Positions 1 to 10,850 are shown, counted from the first letter of the stretch. The stretch is 64,000 nucleotides of DNA from Glaciihabitans arcticus (GCF_004310685.1 NZ_SISG01000001.1:992001-1056000), one strand, 5' to 3'. A program made the numbers and translations. Notes: generated from the sequence alone by a model not told the origin.

Positions 1-939
1 CTGGCCGGGCTGCCGAGCCTCGGCGAGTCCGTGCAGGATGTCGGGGTTCTTCACAAGGGTGAGCTGCAAGGTGTCGCCCTGCGTCTCCTTCTTGATCTTG
101 CCCTCGGCGACGGCCTCCGGACGGTAGTCGGCCACGGCCGCGGCCATGATGACGATGTCGGCGGATGCCGCGGCGCCCGCAACCGCATCCCGCAACTCGA
201 GCGTGGTCGACACGTGCTCCACGTGAACGGCGTCGGGCGCATGAACCTCGAGGTTCGCGCCGATGAGGGTGACGTCGGCGCCTCGCGCGGAAGCCGCCAG
301 CGCGAGCGCCACACCCTGCTTGCCGCTCGAACGGTTGCCGATGAAGCGCACCGGGTCGAGCGGTTCGCGCGTACCGCCCGCGGTGATGACGATGCGCTTT
401 CCGAGCAGGTCTTTCGGTGCAAGAACCGCCAGCGCTGCCGCGGCGATCTCGTCGGGCTCGACCATGCGGCCGGGGCCGGAATCCTTGCCCGTCAACTGCC
501 CGATGCCGGGTCCGACGATCGTGACGCCGCGCGAGCGCAGCAGGGCGATGTTCGCGACCGTCGCCGGGTTCTGCCACATCTCGGTGTGCATCGCCGGGGC
601 GATCACGACGGGCGCGGTCGAAGCGAGGATGGTGTTGCCGAGCAGGTCGTCGGCGAGGCCTGCGGCCAGTTTGGCGATCGAGTTGGCGGTGGCGGGGGCG
701 ACGACGATGAGGTCGGCGGCCTGGCCGATGGCCACATGGCGTACCTCGGCGACGCCCTCGTAGAGGTCGGTGTGCACGGGATTGCGGCTGATGGCCTCGA
801 GAGTGGGCTTGCCCACAAAGCGGAGGGCGGCATCGGTGGCGACGACCTGCACGGAGTGGCCCGCCAGCACGAACGCGCGCACAACACCCACGGCCTTGTA
901 GGCGGCGATGCCTCCGGTGATTCCGACGACGATGTTCAC
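1..939 (-). CDS. coaBC: CoaBC, phosphopantothenoylcysteine decarboxylase/synthase (partial)
   Basis: Bifunctional coenzyme A enzyme. The CoaC half decarboxylates 4'-phosphopantothenoylcysteine using FMN and the CoaB half ligates cysteine to 4'-phosphopantothenate. The reading frame from a GTG at 939 runs off the left edge, so about 313 N-terminal residues are visible. Seen are the N-terminal ITGGIAAYK flavoprotein motif (residues 7-15), the APATANSIAK stretch near 81-90, PAMHTEMW near 115-122, and the start of CoaB with ITAGGTREPLDPVRFIGNR around 185-203. The GTG has GAGG seven bases upstream. It is the last visible gene of the pyr-gmk-rpoZ-coaBC series. The initiation region is duplicated (separate entry at 935-964). 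Confidence 0.95.
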   Translation of the reverse strand, partial: MNIVVGITGGIAAYKAVGVVRAFVLAGHSVQVVATDAALRFVGKPTLEAISRNPVHTDLYEGVAEVRHVAIGQAADLIVVAPATANSIAKLAAGLADDLLGNTILASTAPVVIAPAMHTEMWQNPATVANIALLRSRGVTIVGPGIGQLTGKDSGPGRMVEPDEIAAAALAVLAPKDLLGKRIVITAGGTREPLDPVRFIGNRSSGKQGVALALAASARGADVTLIGANLEVHAPDAVHVEHVSTTLELRDAVAGAAASADIVIMAAAVADYRPEAVAEGKIKKETQGDTLQLTLVKNPDILHGLAEARQPGQ

Positions 940-964
940 AGTGCCTCGATATTCACAGTGCCTC
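935..964 (-). repeat. Tandem duplication of the coaBC initiation region, with mini-ORF
   Basis: A 13-base unit (TTCACAGTGCCTC on the plus strand) occurs at 935-947 and again at 952-964, a 17-base period. On the minus strand each copy holds GAGGCACTGTGAA, that is a Shine-Dalgarno-like GAGG and a GTG start. The upstream GTG at 956 opens a six-codon frame (M N I E A L) whose TGA overlaps the coaBC GTG as GTGA. Whether the mini-ORF is translated is inference. Confidence 0.6.
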
Positions 965-1019
965 CGTTAACGAGTACTGAGGCCCCCGAAGTCAATCGAG
1001 AGCCCCAGAAGAGAAATGC

Positions 1020-1280
1020 TTAGTCTTCCGACAGGCGCTTCAGTTCGAGCTTGTCCTCGTTGATCTCGTGGAGAGCAACCGAGAGCGGCTTGTCGTCGAT
1101 CGTGGAGTCGACGAGCGGCCCGACGTTGTCGAACAGGCTTCCCTCGTGGAGGTCGGCGTAGTAGTTGTTGATCTGGCGCGCACGCTTCGAGGCGAAGACG
1201 ACGAGCTGGTACTTCGAGTCGACTTTCGAGAGCAGTTCGTCGATGGGCGGATCGATGATTCCGGTGTTCTTGCTGACCAT
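1020..1280 (-). CDS. rpoZ: RNA polymerase omega subunit RpoZ
   Basis: Omega subunit (86 aa), which assists assembly and stability of the beta' subunit of RNA polymerase. The sequence has the omega fold motifs: the [17 protein letters not shown] start of helix 1 (residues 11-27) and the [12 protein letters not shown] signature (30-41). The acidic C-terminal tail is typical of actinobacterial omega. The ATG at 1280 is preceded by AAAGGAGA. It sits between gmk and coaBC, the order also known from Mycobacterium tuberculosis. Confidence 0.96.
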   Translation of the reverse strand: MVSKNTGIIDPPIDELLSKVDSKYQLVVFASKRARQINNYYADLHEGSLFDNVGPLVDSTIDDKPLSVALHEINEDKLELKRLSED

Positions 1281-1332
1281 AACGGTCTCCTTTGTTAGGG
1301 ACGTGTGACAAAAAAGCTAGTGAGTGCGGGCA

Positions 1333-2226
1333 TCAGGCTCCGGGCACTGCCATCAATTCTACGACCTCCCGGGCCGCTTCGCTGACTTCGGTGTTCACGA
1401 CTTTCGCGTCGAACTCGTCCTGGGCGGCCAATTCGACTCGCGCAGTCTCGAGTCGGCGCTGCTGTTCGGCGGCATCCTCGGTGCCGCGACCGGTGAGTCT
1501 GCGCACGAGTTCAGCCCAGGTCGGTGGCAGCAGGAAGACGAGCAGCGCCTCCGGCATCACGGCCCGAACCGAACGAGCACCCTGCAGGTCGATCTCCAAC
1601 AACACGCGCTTTCCCTCGGCAAGGGCTGCGTCGATCGGCCCGCGCGGGGTGCCGTAGCGGTAGGAGTTGTGCACGATCGCCCACTCGAGCATCTCGTTCT
1701 CGGCGATCATCCGATCGAATTCCGCGTCGGACACGAAGTAGTAGTGCACACCGTCGACTTCGCCGGGGCGCGGCTTACGGGTCGTCGCCGACACGCTGAG
1801 CGAGACATCGGGGTAGTTCTCGCGAATGTAGGTCGAGACGGTGCCCTTTCCGACCGCGGTAGGCCCGGCCAGCACCGTGAGGCGCGCGGGGCGTCCGCCG
1901 GCACGGGCCTGCAGGTAATCGCGCAGCACAACGCGCTGGCGCACGCCGAGGCCGCCCACGCGCTTCTTGTCGGAGATCGAGAGCTCGTCGAGAATGCGGG
2001 CGGTGCGTGTCGGACCCAGGCTCGGGATGCTGCCGAGCAGCTCCCGCACGCGCAGGCTCGCCTCGGCGCTCTCCGGCTCGGCCCAGCCGGTCTCCGCAAC
2101 GTCGAGGGCGGTGCGCTCGCGCGTCGCGACGGCGTTCTTCACTGCCGCACGTGCCCGACGTGCGGCGACGGCGGCGATTCCGGCGGCGACGCGGTCTACG
2201 TCGGGCGGGGTGGGACGCGGGCTCAC
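1333..2226 (-). CDS. gmk: mIHF-guanylate kinase fusion protein
   Basis: ATP:GMP phosphotransferase in the C-terminal two thirds, with an N-terminal extension of about 110 residues that looks like actinobacterial integration host factor. The kinase part shows the P-loop GPTAVGKGT (residues 121-129), the GMP-binding [18 protein letters not shown] region (148-165) and a lid with RLTGRGTED. Ordinary Gmk is about 200 aa. Residues 60-95 ([18 protein letters not shown]... followed by KKRVGGLG) match the helix-turn-helix DNA-binding part of mIHF, which in mycobacteria is a separate gene directly upstream of gmk. The GTG start overlaps the pyrF stop as GTGA. There is no stop or frameshift between the two domains, so the fusion is real at sequence level; whether it is cleaved is unknown. 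Confidence 0.93.
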   Translation of the reverse strand: MSPRPTPPDVDRVAAGIAAVAARRARAAVKNAVATRERTALDVAETGWAEPESAEASLRVRELLGSIPSLGPTRTARILDELSISDKKRVGGLGVRQRVVLRDYLQARAGGRPARLTVLAGPTAVGKGTVSTYIRENYPDVSLSVSATTRKPRPGEVDGVHYYFVSDAEFDRMIAENEMLEWAIVHNSYRYGTPRGPIDAALAEGKRVLLEIDLQGARSVRAVMPEALLVFLLPPTWAELVRRLTGRGTEDAAEQQRRLETARVELAAQDEFDAKVVNTEVSEAAREVVELMAVPGA

Positions 2227-3059
2227 GACTGCACCGCCTTCGCGACTTCGTCGGCCTGCGCCGTGATGGCGGCGGCGAGTCCCGACGGCCCGGCCGAGAG
2301 AATGATGCGGGATGCGCTCACCACGACATTCGGCGTCGCACTCCCGTAGATGCGGCGCAGGTCGCTGAAGCTCGCGCCCTGATGGCCGAGCCCGGGGGCG
2401 AGCACGGGGATTACCGCGAGGCTCGCGTCATCGAAGCCGAAGCTCTCGAAGTCAACTGTCGCACCGATGACGGCACCGACGGAGCCGAGCGGCGCGCCCT
2501 CGGCGGTGTTCCAGTCCCGGATCCCGGAGAGGATCGTCGCCGTGACCGTACCGGCGTCACCGCGGGCGGTCTGGATCGACGCCGACTCGGGGTTCGACGT
2601 CGCGGCGAGCACGAACAATCCCTTGCCCGTCGCCAGGGCGAGATCGCGCGGGGCGCCGATGGAGCCGACACCCTGGAAGGCGGAGATCGTCATCGCGTCG
2701 GCTTCGAGCGGGCTGCCCGGCGTGAGCCAGGCCCGCCCGTACGCCTCGACGGTGGATCCGACGTCGCCGCGTTTGGCGTCGGCGATCACGAGGAGGCCAC
2801 CCGAGCGCGCGGCGGCGAATACGGTCTCGAGGGCGGCGAAGCCCGCGGAGCCGTGCCGCTCGAAGAACGCGACCTGCGGCTTGAGGATACCGACGCGACC
2901 GACGGCGGCCTCGACGACCCGGAGGCCGAACTCGCGCAGTCCGTCGGGCGTGTCCGCGATGCCCCACTCGCTCATCAGGTACGGGTGCGGGTCTATTCCG
3001 ACGCAGAGCTGTCCGCTCGCCGCGAAGACGTCGCTGAGTCGCTGTCCGAACGCGGTCAT
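2223..3059 (-). CDS. pyrF: Orotidine 5'-phosphate decarboxylase PyrF
   Basis: Last step of UMP synthesis (OMP to UMP and CO2). The 278-aa protein belongs to the longer type 2 PyrF subfamily found in actinobacteria. The catalytic DAKRGD motif is at residues 94-99 with Lys96, and GIDPHPYLM at 21-29 is the substrate-binding N-terminal strand. The start overlaps the carB stop as ATGA and the stop overlaps the gmk start as GTGA, so it is translationally coupled on both sides. Confidence 0.96.
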   Translation of the reverse strand: MTAFGQRLSDVFAASGQLCVGIDPHPYLMSEWGIADTPDGLREFGLRVVEAAVGRVGILKPQVAFFERHGSAGFAALETVFAAARSGGLLVIADAKRGDVGSTVEAYGRAWLTPGSPLEADAMTISAFQGVGSIGAPRDLALATGKGLFVLAATSNPESASIQTARGDAGTVTATILSGIRDWNTAEGAPLGSVGAVIGATVDFESFGFDDASLAVIPVLAPGLGHQGASFSDLRRIYGSATPNVVVSASRIILSAGPSGLAAAITAQADEVAKAVQS

Positions 3060-6000
3060 CCGGCGGCGAGCCCGTCTGCGTCCTTGGCGGCCAGCCGCCC
3101 AGCGCGGTCAATTGCGTAGGCCTGCAGCGACTTGACCTCGAAGCCCTCGCGGATCGCCTCGAAGGAGGCGACGGCCGCGCCGAGCTGCGCGATGGTCGTG
3201 AACAGCGGCTTGTCGGCGGCGACGGTGGCCGTGCGGATCTCGTATCCATCGGCGCGCGCACTGCGACCGCTCGGGGTGTTGATCACGACGTCCACCTCGC
3301 CCTGGTTGATCAGCTCGACGATCGACGGCTCGCCCTCGACGACCTGCTGGCCCTGGAAGTATTTGCGCACCACCCGGGCCTCGATGCCGTTGCGGTTCAG
3401 CACCTCGGCGGTTCCCTCGGTCGCGAGGATGGTGAAGCCGAGCTGGCGCAGGCGCAGCACGGGCAGCACGATCGCGCGCTTGTCGCGGTCGGCGACAGAC
3501 ACGAAGACGCTGCCCGAGGTGGGGAGGCCACCATAGGCGGCCTCCTGGCTCTTGGCGAACGCCTTCGGGAAGTTGGAGTCGATGCCCATGACCTCACCGG
3601 TCGAGCGCATCTCCGGCCCGAGCACAGAGTCGACGACCTGGCCCTCCTTGGTTCGGAAGCGCTTGAACGGCAGCACGGCCTCCTTGACGGAGATCGGCGA
3701 ATCGAGGGGAACCACGGATCCATCCTGAACGGGGAGCATGCCACCCGCAACAAGTTCGCGGATCGACTGCCCGACCATGATGAGCGAGGCTGCCTTGGCG
3801 AGCGGGATTCCGAGGGCCTTGGAGACGAACGGTACCGTGCGCGAGGCACGCGGGTTGGCCTCGAGCACGTAGAGGATCCCCTGGCCGATGGCGAACTGCA
3901 CGTTGATGAGTCCGCGAACCCCGATGCCCTTGGCAATGGCGAGCGTCGCATCCCGAACGCGGTCGATCACGTCACGGCCGAGAGTCACGGGCGGCAGCGT
4001 GCAGGCCGAGTCGCCGGAGTGGATACCGGCCTCCTCGATGTGCTCCATGATGCCGCCGATGTACAGCTCCTTGCCGTCGTAGAGCGCGTCGATGTCGATT
4101 TCAATCGCGTCATCGAGGAAGCGGTCCACGAGCAGCGGCGAGCCGGGCGCGATGATCGCCTGGTCCTTGACGCGCTCGAAGTAGTCGAACATCGACTCGG
4201 TGTCGTAGACGATCTCCATGCCGCGGCCGCCGAGCACGTGCGAGGGACGCACGAGAACCGGGTAGCCGATCTGCTCGGCGATCGCCACGGCCTCGCGGTC
4301 GTTGGTCGCGGTGCCGTTGCGGGGCGCGATGAGCCCGGCCTCGTCGAGGATCTTCGAGAACAGCCCGCGCTCCTCGGCGAGGTCGATCGCCTCGGGGCTC
4401 GTGCCCAGAATCGGCACGCCGGCTTCCTTGAGACCCTGCGCGAGCCCGAGGGCGGTCTGGCCGCCGAGCTGCACGACGACCCCGACGATCTCGCCGCTCT
4501 GGCTCTCGGCGTGCACGATCTCGAGCACGTCCTCCAGCGTCAGCGGCTCGAAGTACAGGCGGTCCGAGGTGTCGTAGTCGGTGGAGACCGTCTCGGGGTT
4601 GCAGTTGATCATGATCGTCTCGTAGCCGGCGGCGGAGAGCGCGAAGCTCGCGTGCACGCAGCTGTAGTCGAACTCGATGCCCTGCCCGATGCGGTTCGGA
4701 CCCGAGCCCAGGATGATCACCTTGCGACGATCGCTCGGGATCACCTCGGTCTCGGAGTCGTAGCTCGAGTAGTGGTACGGCGTGAGGGCCGGGAACTCGC
4801 CCGCGCAGGTGTCCACGGTCTTGAAGACCGGGCGCACGCCGAGCTGGTAGCGCAGGGCGCGTACCTCGGCCTCGGAGAGATCGCGGATCTCGGCGATCTG
4901 CGCGTCGCTGAAACCGTGGTCCTTCGCAAGACGGAAGAGCGAGGCATCCAGTGCACGAAGCGTGCCGAGTTCGGCAGCCACCTCATTGATCAGGACGATC
5001 TGGTCGATGAACCATGGGTCGATCTTGGTGGCGTCGAAGACCTCGGCCGCGGTGGCGCCGGCGACGAGCGCCTGCTGCACCGTGACGATCCGGCCGTCGG
5101 TCGGAACCGAGGCGAGCTCGAGCAGCGCCTTCTTGTCGCGCTTGACCTGGCGCCAGTGGAAGCTGCTCCCCCGCTTCTCGAGCGAGCGCAGCGCCTTCTG
5201 CAGCGCGGTAGAGAAGTTGCGGCCGATGGCCATCGCCTCGCCGACCGACTTCATGGTCGTGGTGAGGGTGGTGTCGGCGGCCGGGAACTTCTCGAAGGCG
5301 AAACGCGGCACCTTGACGACCACGTAGTCGAGGGTGGGCTCGAACGATGCCGGGGTGACCTTCGTGATGTCGTTCGGGATCTCGTCGAGGCGGTAGCCGA
5401 TGGCGAGCTTCGCGGCGATCTTGGCGATCGGGAACCCCGTCGCCTTCGAGGCGAGGGCGCTCGAGCGTGAGACGCGCGGGTTCATCTCGATGACGATGAT
5501 GCGACCATTGGCTGGGTCGATCGCGAACTGGATGTTGCAGCCACCGGTGTCGACGCCGACGGCGCGGATGATGTCGATGCCGATGTCGCGCAGCTTCTGG
5601 TACTCGCGGTCGGTCAGGGTGAGGGCGGGCGCGACGGTGATCGAGTCACCCGTGTGCACACCGACCGGGTCGACGTTCTCGATCGAGCAGACGACGACCG
5701 TGTTGTCGGCCGTGTCGCGCATGAGCTCGAGCTCGTATTCCTTCCAGCCCATGATGCTCTCCTCGAGCAGCACCTCGGTGGTCGGGCTCTGGTGCAGGCC
5801 GTCGCCGACCATACGAATGAGCTCCTCGCGGTCGTATGCGAAGCCCGAGCCCAGTCCGCCCATGGTGAACGAGGGGCGGATGACGAGCGGGTAGCCCAGG
5901 TCCTCCGCGAAGTCGATGGCCTCGGCGACGGTGTGCGCGATGTAGCTCTTCGCCACGTCCGCTCCCGCGTCGAGCACAAGCTGCTTGAAGATCTGGCGGT

Positions 6001-6382
6001 CCTCGCCCTTGTTGATCGCCTCGAAGTTGGCGCCGATCAGCTCGACGTTGTACTTCTCGAGAATGCCGTGGTTGTGCAGGTCGATCGCCGCGTTGAGCGC
6101 CGTCTGCCCACCGAGGGTCGGCAGTATCGCGTCCGGCTTCTCCTTCTGGATGATCGACTCGATGATCTGCCAGGTGATGGGCTCGATGTAGGTCGCGTCA
6201 GCGAAATCGGGGTCGGTCATGATCGTGGCCGGGTTCGAATTCACGAGGATGACGCGCACCCCCTCCTCGCGGAGCACACGGCACGCCTGGGTGCCGGAGT
6301 AATCGAACTCGGCCGCCTGGCCGATGACGATCGGGCCGGAGCCGATCACCAGGACCGACTTGATGTCTTCCCTCTTGGGCAT
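3056..6382 (-). CDS. carB: Carbamoyl-phosphate synthase large subunit CarB
   Basis: Makes carbamoyl phosphate from bicarbonate, two ATP and ammonia channelled from CarA, feeding pyrimidines and arginine. At 1108 aa it is full length. It has two homologous ATP-grasp halves (roughly residues 1-550 and 555-950, each with a preATP-grasp glycine loop: [19 protein letters not shown] near 11 and [19 protein letters not shown] near 560). A C-terminal MGS-like allosteric domain follows (about 960-1108). The start overlaps the carA stop by one base (TAATG). Confidence 0.98.
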   Translation of the reverse strand: MPKREDIKSVLVIGSGPIVIGQAAEFDYSGTQACRVLREEGVRVILVNSNPATIMTDPDFADATYIEPITWQIIESIIQKEKPDAILPTLGGQTALNAAIDLHNHGILEKYNVELIGANFEAINKGEDRQIFKQLVLDAGADVAKSYIAHTVAEAIDFAEDLGYPLVIRPSFTMGGLGSGFAYDREELIRMVGDGLHQSPTTEVLLEESIMGWKEYELELMRDTADNTVVVCSIENVDPVGVHTGDSITVAPALTLTDREYQKLRDIGIDIIRAVGVDTGGCNIQFAIDPANGRIIVIEMNPRVSRSSALASKATGFPIAKIAAKLAIGYRLDEIPNDITKVTPASFEPTLDYVVVKVPRFAFEKFPAADTTLTTTMKSVGEAMAIGRNFSTALQKALRSLEKRGSSFHWRQVKRDKKALLELASVPTDGRIVTVQQALVAGATAAEVFDATKIDPWFIDQIVLINEVAAELGTLRALDASLFRLAKDHGFSDAQIAEIRDLSEAEVRALRYQLGVRPVFKTVDTCAGEFPALTPYHYSSYDSETEVIPSDRRKVIILGSGPNRIGQGIEFDYSCVHASFALSAAGYETIMINCNPETVSTDYDTSDRLYFEPLTLEDVLEIVHAESQSGEIVGVVVQLGGQTALGLAQGLKEAGVPILGTSPEAIDLAEERGLFSKILDEAGLIAPRNGTATNDREAVAIAEQIGYPVLVRPSHVLGGRGMEIVYDTESMFDYFERVKDQAIIAPGSPLLVDRFLDDAIEIDIDALYDGKELYIGGIMEHIEEAGIHSGDSACTLPPVTLGRDVIDRVRDATLAIAKGIGVRGLINVQFAIGQGILYVLEANPRASRTVPFVSKALGIPLAKAASLIMVGQSIRELVAGGMLPVQDGSVVPLDSPISVKEAVLPFKRFRTKEGQVVDSVLGPEMRSTGEVMGIDSNFPKAFAKSQEAAYGGLPTSGSVFVSVADRDKRAIVLPVLRLRQLGFTILATEGTAEVLNRNGIEARVVRKYFQGQQVVEGEPSIVELINQGEVDVVINTPSGRSARADGYEIRTATVAADKPLFTTIAQLGAAVASFEAIREGFEVKSLQAYAIDRAGRLAAKDADGLAAG

Positions 6383-7536
6383 TAGTTCTTGTCCTTCAGG
6401 TTGGCGACAACCAGGTCTCTAAACCGGTCGAACAGGTAGTTGGAGTCGTGCGGCCCTGCGGCCGCCTCCGGGTGGTACTGCACGCTGAACGCGGGGATGT
6501 CGAGGGCGTTCAGCCCTTCCACCACGTTGTCGTTGAGGTTGACGTGGCTGACTTCGACCCGGCCGAAGCCCGTCGAGCTCTCCGAGATGACGCCGATGGG
6601 CGCATCGACCGCGAATCCGTGGTTGTGCGAGGTGACCTCCACCCTTCCGGTCGAGGTGTCGACCACCGGCTGGTTGATGCCACGGTGCCCGAAGCCCAGC
6701 TTGTAGGTGCCGAAACCGAGCGCGCGCCCGAGAAGCTGGTTGCCGAAGCAGATGCCGAAGAAGGGGACATCTGCTCGCAGAATGCCCTGCAGCAGCTCGA
6801 CGTGCTGATCGGAGGCGCCGGGGTCGCCGGGCCCATTGGAGTAGAAGGCGCCGACGGGATCGAGGGCGAGAACGTCATCCAGCGTCGCCGACTGCGGCAG
6901 CACGTGCACGTCGAAGCCGCGCGCGGCGAGGTAGTTCAGCGTCGAGGTCTTGACGCCGAGGTCGAGTACCGCGAGGTTGCCGATGCGGTCGCCTTCGGCC
7001 GGGATGACGTACTTCTCGATCGTCGAGACCTGGCCGGAGAGGTTGAGGCCCGCCATGGCCGCACCGCCCTGCACGGTGCGCAGCTGCTCGTCGGGGCTGA
7101 GGCTCGCGTCACCACCGGAGAACACACCGGCGCGCATGGAACCGGCGTCGCGCAGGCGGCGGGTGACCGCGCGCGTGTCTATGCCGCTGATCCCGATGAT
7201 GCCCTGCGCGACGAGGTCGTCCTCGAGGCTGCGCTGGGAGCGGAAGTTGGAGACCACACGGGAGGGGTCGCGCACGACGAACCCGGCGACCCAGAGCTTG
7301 GCGGACTCGAGGTCTTCGTCGTTCATGCCCGTGTTGCCGATGTGCGGCGCCGTCATCACGACGATCTGGCCGGCGTAGCTCGGGTCGGAGAGCGTCTCCT
7401 GGTAGCCGGTCATGCCGGTCGCGAAGACCGCCTCGCCGAGCGAACGACCGCGTGCGCCGTACGCGGCACCGTCGTAGCGGGTGCCGTCCTCGAGTACGAG
7501 TACCGCGGGCTCGAAGCCCCTCGTGGGTTGTGTCAC
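6382..7536 (-). CDS. carA: Carbamoyl-phosphate synthase small subunit CarA
   Basis: Glutamine amidotransferase subunit that releases ammonia for CarB. It has 384 aa: an N-terminal CPSase_S domain (about 8-145) and a C-terminal class I GATase domain. The nucleophile Cys263 lies in [10 protein letters not shown] and the His355/Glu357 pair in YHPEAAAG. The GTG start overlaps the stop of the upstream membrane protein gene as GTGA, with carB immediately downstream. Confidence 0.97.
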   Translation of the reverse strand: MTQPTRGFEPAVLVLEDGTRYDGAAYGARGRSLGEAVFATGMTGYQETLSDPSYAGQIVVMTAPHIGNTGMNDEDLESAKLWVAGFVVRDPSRVVSNFRSQRSLEDDLVAQGIIGISGIDTRAVTRRLRDAGSMRAGVFSGGDASLSPDEQLRTVQGGAAMAGLNLSGQVSTIEKYVIPAEGDRIGNLAVLDLGVKTSTLNYLAARGFDVHVLPQSATLDDVLALDPVGAFYSNGPGDPGASDQHVELLQGILRADVPFFGICFGNQLLGRALGFGTYKLGFGHRGINQPVVDTSTGRVEVTSHNHGFAVDAPIGVISESSTGFGRVEVSHVNLNDNVVEGLNALDIPAFSVQYHPEAAAGPHDSNYLFDRFRDLVVANLKDKN

Positions 7537-8027
7537 TGTGTTGCACCTGTTCTCTTTGACATCACTGCGCTGACCGCGGCCAGCAGATCATCGGGTTCGT
7601 TCACCCGGAAGTAGCTCTCGACAGCCGTCTCGCCGAGGTTCCAGGCGATGCGGATCAGCCCGTTCTCCTCGACCACGCGATCGATCGTCCAGGTCGCCCG
7701 GTCGACGCCCGTCAGGTCGGCGGTTGGCACGAAGACGTTCTCGCCGGGGATGCCGAACGCGACGCCTACGTCCGCGACCACCAGTTCGACCTTCGCCCGG
7801 AAGCCCAGTCCGCCCACCGCGATGCGGTTGAGCTGCTGGCCGGAGACCGTCGTGGCGACGTAGAAGCCCTCGAAGGTTCCGCGTTCGAAACCGAGCTCGG
7901 CGGGCACCTGCTGCGGTTTCGGGATACCGCCCTGGCGGCGCTGGCGCCCGCGCCACCCCCAGTACATCAGTCCGAGCAGCACGAGCAGAAAGGCCAGGAC
8001 GAACGCCATAAGAACGCCCCTATCCAT
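7533..8027 (-). CDS. Conserved membrane protein of the pyr operon
   Basis: A 164-aa protein with one N-terminal membrane segment (about residues 6-24, from MAFVLAFLLVLLG to WGW) followed by a basic stretch and a soluble domain that looks like a PH-like beta domain. I chose the ATG at 8027 because it places the membrane segment at the N-terminus and overlaps the pyrC stop by eight bases (ATGGATAG). A longer frame exists upstream but lies inside pyrC. In M. tuberculosis a membrane protein gene (Rv1382) occupies the same place between pyrC and carA. Function unknown; the conserved position suggests a link to the pathway. Confidence 0.85.
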   Translation of the reverse strand: MDRGVLMAFVLAFLLVLLGLMYWGWRGRQRRQGGIPKPQQVPAELGFERGTFEGFYVATTVSGQQLNRIAVGGLGFRAKVELVVADVGVAFGIPGENVFVPTADLTGVDRATWTIDRVVEENGLIRIAWNLGETAVESYFRVNEPDDLLAAVSAVMSKRTGATQ

Positions 8028-9330
8028 GGCGCACCTGCGCTGCGACCGTCTCGATGTCCACGAGCTCGCCGTCGAGCACCGTGGCATAGCCGTTGTGGAT
8101 GGTCGCCATGACCTGCCCGGGCAGCGTGCGCTCGAGGTAGGGCGAGTTGACGCTGCGTCCGTGCAGCTGGTCGACAGTGAAGGTGCGCGAGACGCTCGGG
8201 TCGTAGAGCGTGAAGTTGGCGACGGATCCCACGGCGAAGGGGGCGTCGTAGCCGGCGAGGCGACCGATCTCGGCGGGCTTCGTCGACAGCACGCGGGCGA
8301 CGTCGGCGAAGCTCAGCTGGCCGGAATCCACGACCGCGGCCTGCACAACGCTCAGCGCGGACTCGAGGCCGACCATGCCGTTCGCCGCTTCATCCCACGC
8401 GCACTCCTTGGCTTCGAGCGGGTGCGGGGCGTGGTCGGTCGCGACGATGTCGATCGTGCCGTCGGCGAGGGCCGCGCGCAGGGCGAGCACATCATCTTCG
8501 CGCCGCAGCGGGGGGTTCACCTTGAAGCGAGAGTCGTAGCCGCGCACGAGCTGCTCGGTGAGCAGGAGGTGGTGCGGCGTGACCTCTGCCGTGACCTGGA
8601 TGCCGCGGGCCTTCGCCCAGCGGATCACGTCGACGGATCCGGCGGTCGAGACGTGGCAGACGTGCAGGCGTGCTCCGACGTGCTGGGCGAGCAGTACGTC
8701 ACGGGCGATGATCGACTCTTCGGCGACGGCGGGCCAGCCGGTGAGTCCGAGTTCGCTCGACAGCTCCCCCTCGTTCATCTGGGCGCCCTCGGTGAGCCGC
8801 GGCTCCTGCGGGTGCTGTGCGATGACGCCGTCGAAGGTCTTCACGTACTCGAGGGCGCGGCGCATCAGCAGCGGGTCGGAGACACAGATGCCGTCGTCCG
8901 AGAACACGCGGACCTGTGCACGGGATGACGCCATGGCGCCGATCTCGCTCAACTGCGTGCCGCCGAGCCCCACGGTGACGGCCCCGATCGGACGCACCGT
9001 GACGTAGCCGTGCTCGGCACCCAGGGACTGCACCTGCTCGACGACGCCCGCGGTGTCGGAGACCGGCTTGGTGTTGGCCATGGCGAAGACCGCGGTGAAA
9101 CCGCCGATCGCTGCCGCGCGGGATCCGGTGAGCACCGTCTCGCTCTGCTCGAATCCGGGTTCGCGGAGGTGCGTGTGCAGGTCGACCAGGCCGGGCAGGG
9201 CGGTGAGGCCCGCGGCGTCGATCGTGCGGTCGATGGTGCCGCCCGCCTCAGCGATGCGGCCGTCGCGCACGTGCAGGTCGCCGGTGGTTCCGTCGGGCAG
9301 GGTTGCGCCCGTGATCAGAATCGAGGTCAC
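8020..9330 (-). CDS. pyrC: Dihydroorotase PyrC (class I)
   Basis: Zinc amidohydrolase that cyclises carbamoyl aspartate to dihydroorotate. It has 436 aa. The metal-binding HxH pair (His52, His54) lies in [14 protein letters not shown], a second signature ATDHAPH is near residue 296, and the C-terminal strand region is typical of dihydroorotase class I. The GTG start overlaps the pyrB stop as GTGA. Confidence 0.96.
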   Translation of the reverse strand: MTSILITGATLPDGTTGDLHVRDGRIAEAGGTIDRTIDAAGLTALPGLVDLHTHLREPGFEQSETVLTGSRAAAIGGFTAVFAMANTKPVSDTAGVVEQVQSLGAEHGYVTVRPIGAVTVGLGGTQLSEIGAMASSRAQVRVFSDDGICVSDPLLMRRALEYVKTFDGVIAQHPQEPRLTEGAQMNEGELSSELGLTGWPAVAEESIIARDVLLAQHVGARLHVCHVSTAGSVDVIRWAKARGIQVTAEVTPHHLLLTEQLVRGYDSRFKVNPPLRREDDVLALRAALADGTIDIVATDHAPHPLEAKECAWDEAANGMVGLESALSVVQAAVVDSGQLSFADVARVLSTKPAEIGRLAGYDAPFAVGSVANFTLYDPSVSRTFTVDQLHGRSVNSPYLERTLPGQVMATIHNGYATVLDGELVDIETVAAQVRHG

Positions 9331-10271
9331 GAGACACCGCCAGCGAGCAGCAAGTAGAGCACAGCCATCCTTATCGATACCCCGTTAGCGACCTGTTCGA
9401 GCACTGTCGATCGGGGAGAATCGGCGGCGTTCGCGGAGATTTCGAGGCCGCGGTTCATCGGTCCGGGGTGCATCACCAGACTACCGTCCGGCAGCTTCGC
9501 GAGCCGCTCGTCGTCGAGCCCCCACTGCCTCGAGTACTCGCGTGCGGTCGGGAAGAACGCGGCGTGCATCCGCTCGCTCTGGATGCGCAGCATCATGATC
9601 ACGTCGGGCTGCGCCGCGATCGCCTGGTCGAGGTCGTAGCCGATGGTGACCGGCCAGCCATCGATGCCGAGCGGCACGAGGGTGGCGGGTGCCACGAGGT
9701 GCACCTCGGCTCCGAGGGTGGTCAGCAGCCAGACGTTCGAGCGCGCGACCCGCGAGTGCAGGATGTCGCCGACGATCGTGACGCGCACCCCGTCGAGGGC
9801 CTTGCCGCGCGCCCCGTGACCGTGCAGCCGGCGGCGGATGGTGAACGCGTCGAGCAGCGCCTGGGTCGGGTGTTCGTGGGTGCCGTCCCCGGCGTTCACG
9901 ATTCCCGCGTCGATCCACCCGCTCTGCGCGAGCACGTTCGGTGCTCCGGATGCATGGTGCCGGATGACCACCGCATCCGCACCGATCGCGGCCAGGGTCT
10001 GCGCCGTGTCCTTGAGGCTCTCGCCCTTTGAGACACTCGAGCCCTTCGCGCTGAAGTTGATCACGTCGGCGCTGAGGCGCTTGGCGGCAGCCTCGAACGA
10101 GATGCGCGTGCGGGTCGAGTCCTCGAAGAAGAGGTTCACGACCGTCTTGCCGCGGAGCGCCGGAAGCTTCTTGACCTCGCGTGTCGCGACATCCGCCATG
10201 TCCTCGGCGATGTCGAGGATCGCGACGGCCTCGTCACGCGAAAGGTCCTTTGTGGAGAGCAGGTGCCTCAT
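9327..10271 (-). CDS. pyrB: Aspartate carbamoyltransferase catalytic subunit PyrB
   Basis: Transfers the carbamoyl group to L-aspartate, the committed pyrimidine step. It has 314 aa. The carbamoyl-phosphate binding motif STRTR is at residues 52-56 in [13 protein letters not shown], and the HPTQALLD motif is near 134. No regulatory pyrI gene is present, as expected where PyrR controls expression. The start overlaps the pyrR stop as ATGA. Confidence 0.97.
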   Translation of the reverse strand: MRHLLSTKDLSRDEAVAILDIAEDMADVATREVKKLPALRGKTVVNLFFEDSTRTRISFEAAAKRLSADVINFSAKGSSVSKGESLKDTAQTLAAIGADAVVIRHHASGAPNVLAQSGWIDAGIVNAGDGTHEHPTQALLDAFTIRRRLHGHGARGKALDGVRVTIVGDILHSRVARSNVWLLTTLGAEVHLVAPATLVPLGIDGWPVTIGYDLDQAIAAQPDVIMMLRIQSERMHAAFFPTAREYSRQWGLDDERLAKLPDGSLVMHPGPMNRGLEISANAADSPRSTVLEQVANGVSIRMAVLYLLLAGGVS

Positions 10272-10795
10272 TCGATCGTCACCTCATCCGTTCCGTCGAC
10301 CTCTTCGAGGTGCACGTTGATGCGCTCGGCGAGCGAAGAGGGCAGGTTCTTGCCCACGAAGTCGGCGCGGATGGGCAGTTCGCGGTGTCCGCGGTCGACG
10401 AGGGCCGCGAGGCGCACGGCGCGAGGGCGGCCGAGGTCGTTGATCGCGTTGAGTGCGGCCCGGATCGTGCGGCCGGAGAACAGCACGTCATCCACCAGCA
10501 CGACGGTCTTTCCGTCGATGCCGCCGGACGGGATGCTCGTCGGGGAAGGCGCGCGGGTCGGGTTCTTCGCGAGGTCGTCGCGGTACATGGTGACGTCGAG
10601 GGACCCAATCGACACGGCCCCGGGCTCGATGCCGTCGAGGATCAGTCCGAGGCGGCGGGCGAGGATGACGCCGCGCGTCGGGATGCCGAGAAGCACCAGA
10701 TCGGAGGAGCCACGGTTGGACTCAAGGATCTCGTGTGAGATGCGAGTCAACGCCCGGGTGATATCAGCCTGCTGCATGACGATCCGTGCAGTCAT
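10268..10795 (-). CDS. pyrR: Bifunctional pyr operon regulator/uracil phosphoribosyltransferase PyrR
   Basis: UMP-responsive RNA-binding regulator of the pyr operon with weak uracil phosphoribosyltransferase activity. It has 175 aa. The PRPP-binding motif [14 protein letters not shown] is at residues 97-110, and a basic surface region ([10 protein letters not shown]) precedes it. It is the first gene of the operon. A PyrR-type RNA loop ends in its own Shine-Dalgarno sequence (AAGGAGG), pointing to translational autoregulation. Confidence 0.96.
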   Translation of the reverse strand: MTARIVMQQADITRALTRISHEILESNRGSSDLVLLGIPTRGVILARRLGLILDGIEPGAVSIGSLDVTMYRDDLAKNPTRAPSPTSIPSGGIDGKTVVLVDDVLFSGRTIRAALNAINDLGRPRAVRLAALVDRGHRELPIRADFVGKNLPSSLAERINVHLEEVDGTDEVTIE

Positions 10796-10800
10796 TCTGA

Positions 10801-10835
10801 CCTCCTTCCCCGCCTCTCTGGACGGAACTTAAAGG
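10801..10835 (-). promoter_or_regulatory. PyrR-binding RNA loop over the pyrR ribosome binding site
   Basis: Read on the minus strand, the leader contains CCTTTAAG, then GTCCAGAGAGGC, then AAGGAGG just before the pyrR ATG. TCCAGAGAGG is the conserved apical loop of PyrR-binding RNAs known from Bacillus. CCUU/AAGG and UUCC/GGAA can close the stem. Because the 3' arm includes the Shine-Dalgarno sequence, PyrR-UMP binding would block translation, as described for Mycobacterium smegmatis. Confidence 0.88.
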
Positions 10836-10850
10836 ATGTCTGTTTCGACC

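Noticed and set aside
2007-3119. 370-codon plus-strand frame over gmk and pyrF
   Set aside because: Antisense shadow; no start signal and no domain.
4019-5470. 483-codon plus-strand frame over carB
   Set aside because: Antisense shadow without ribosome site or recognisable domain.
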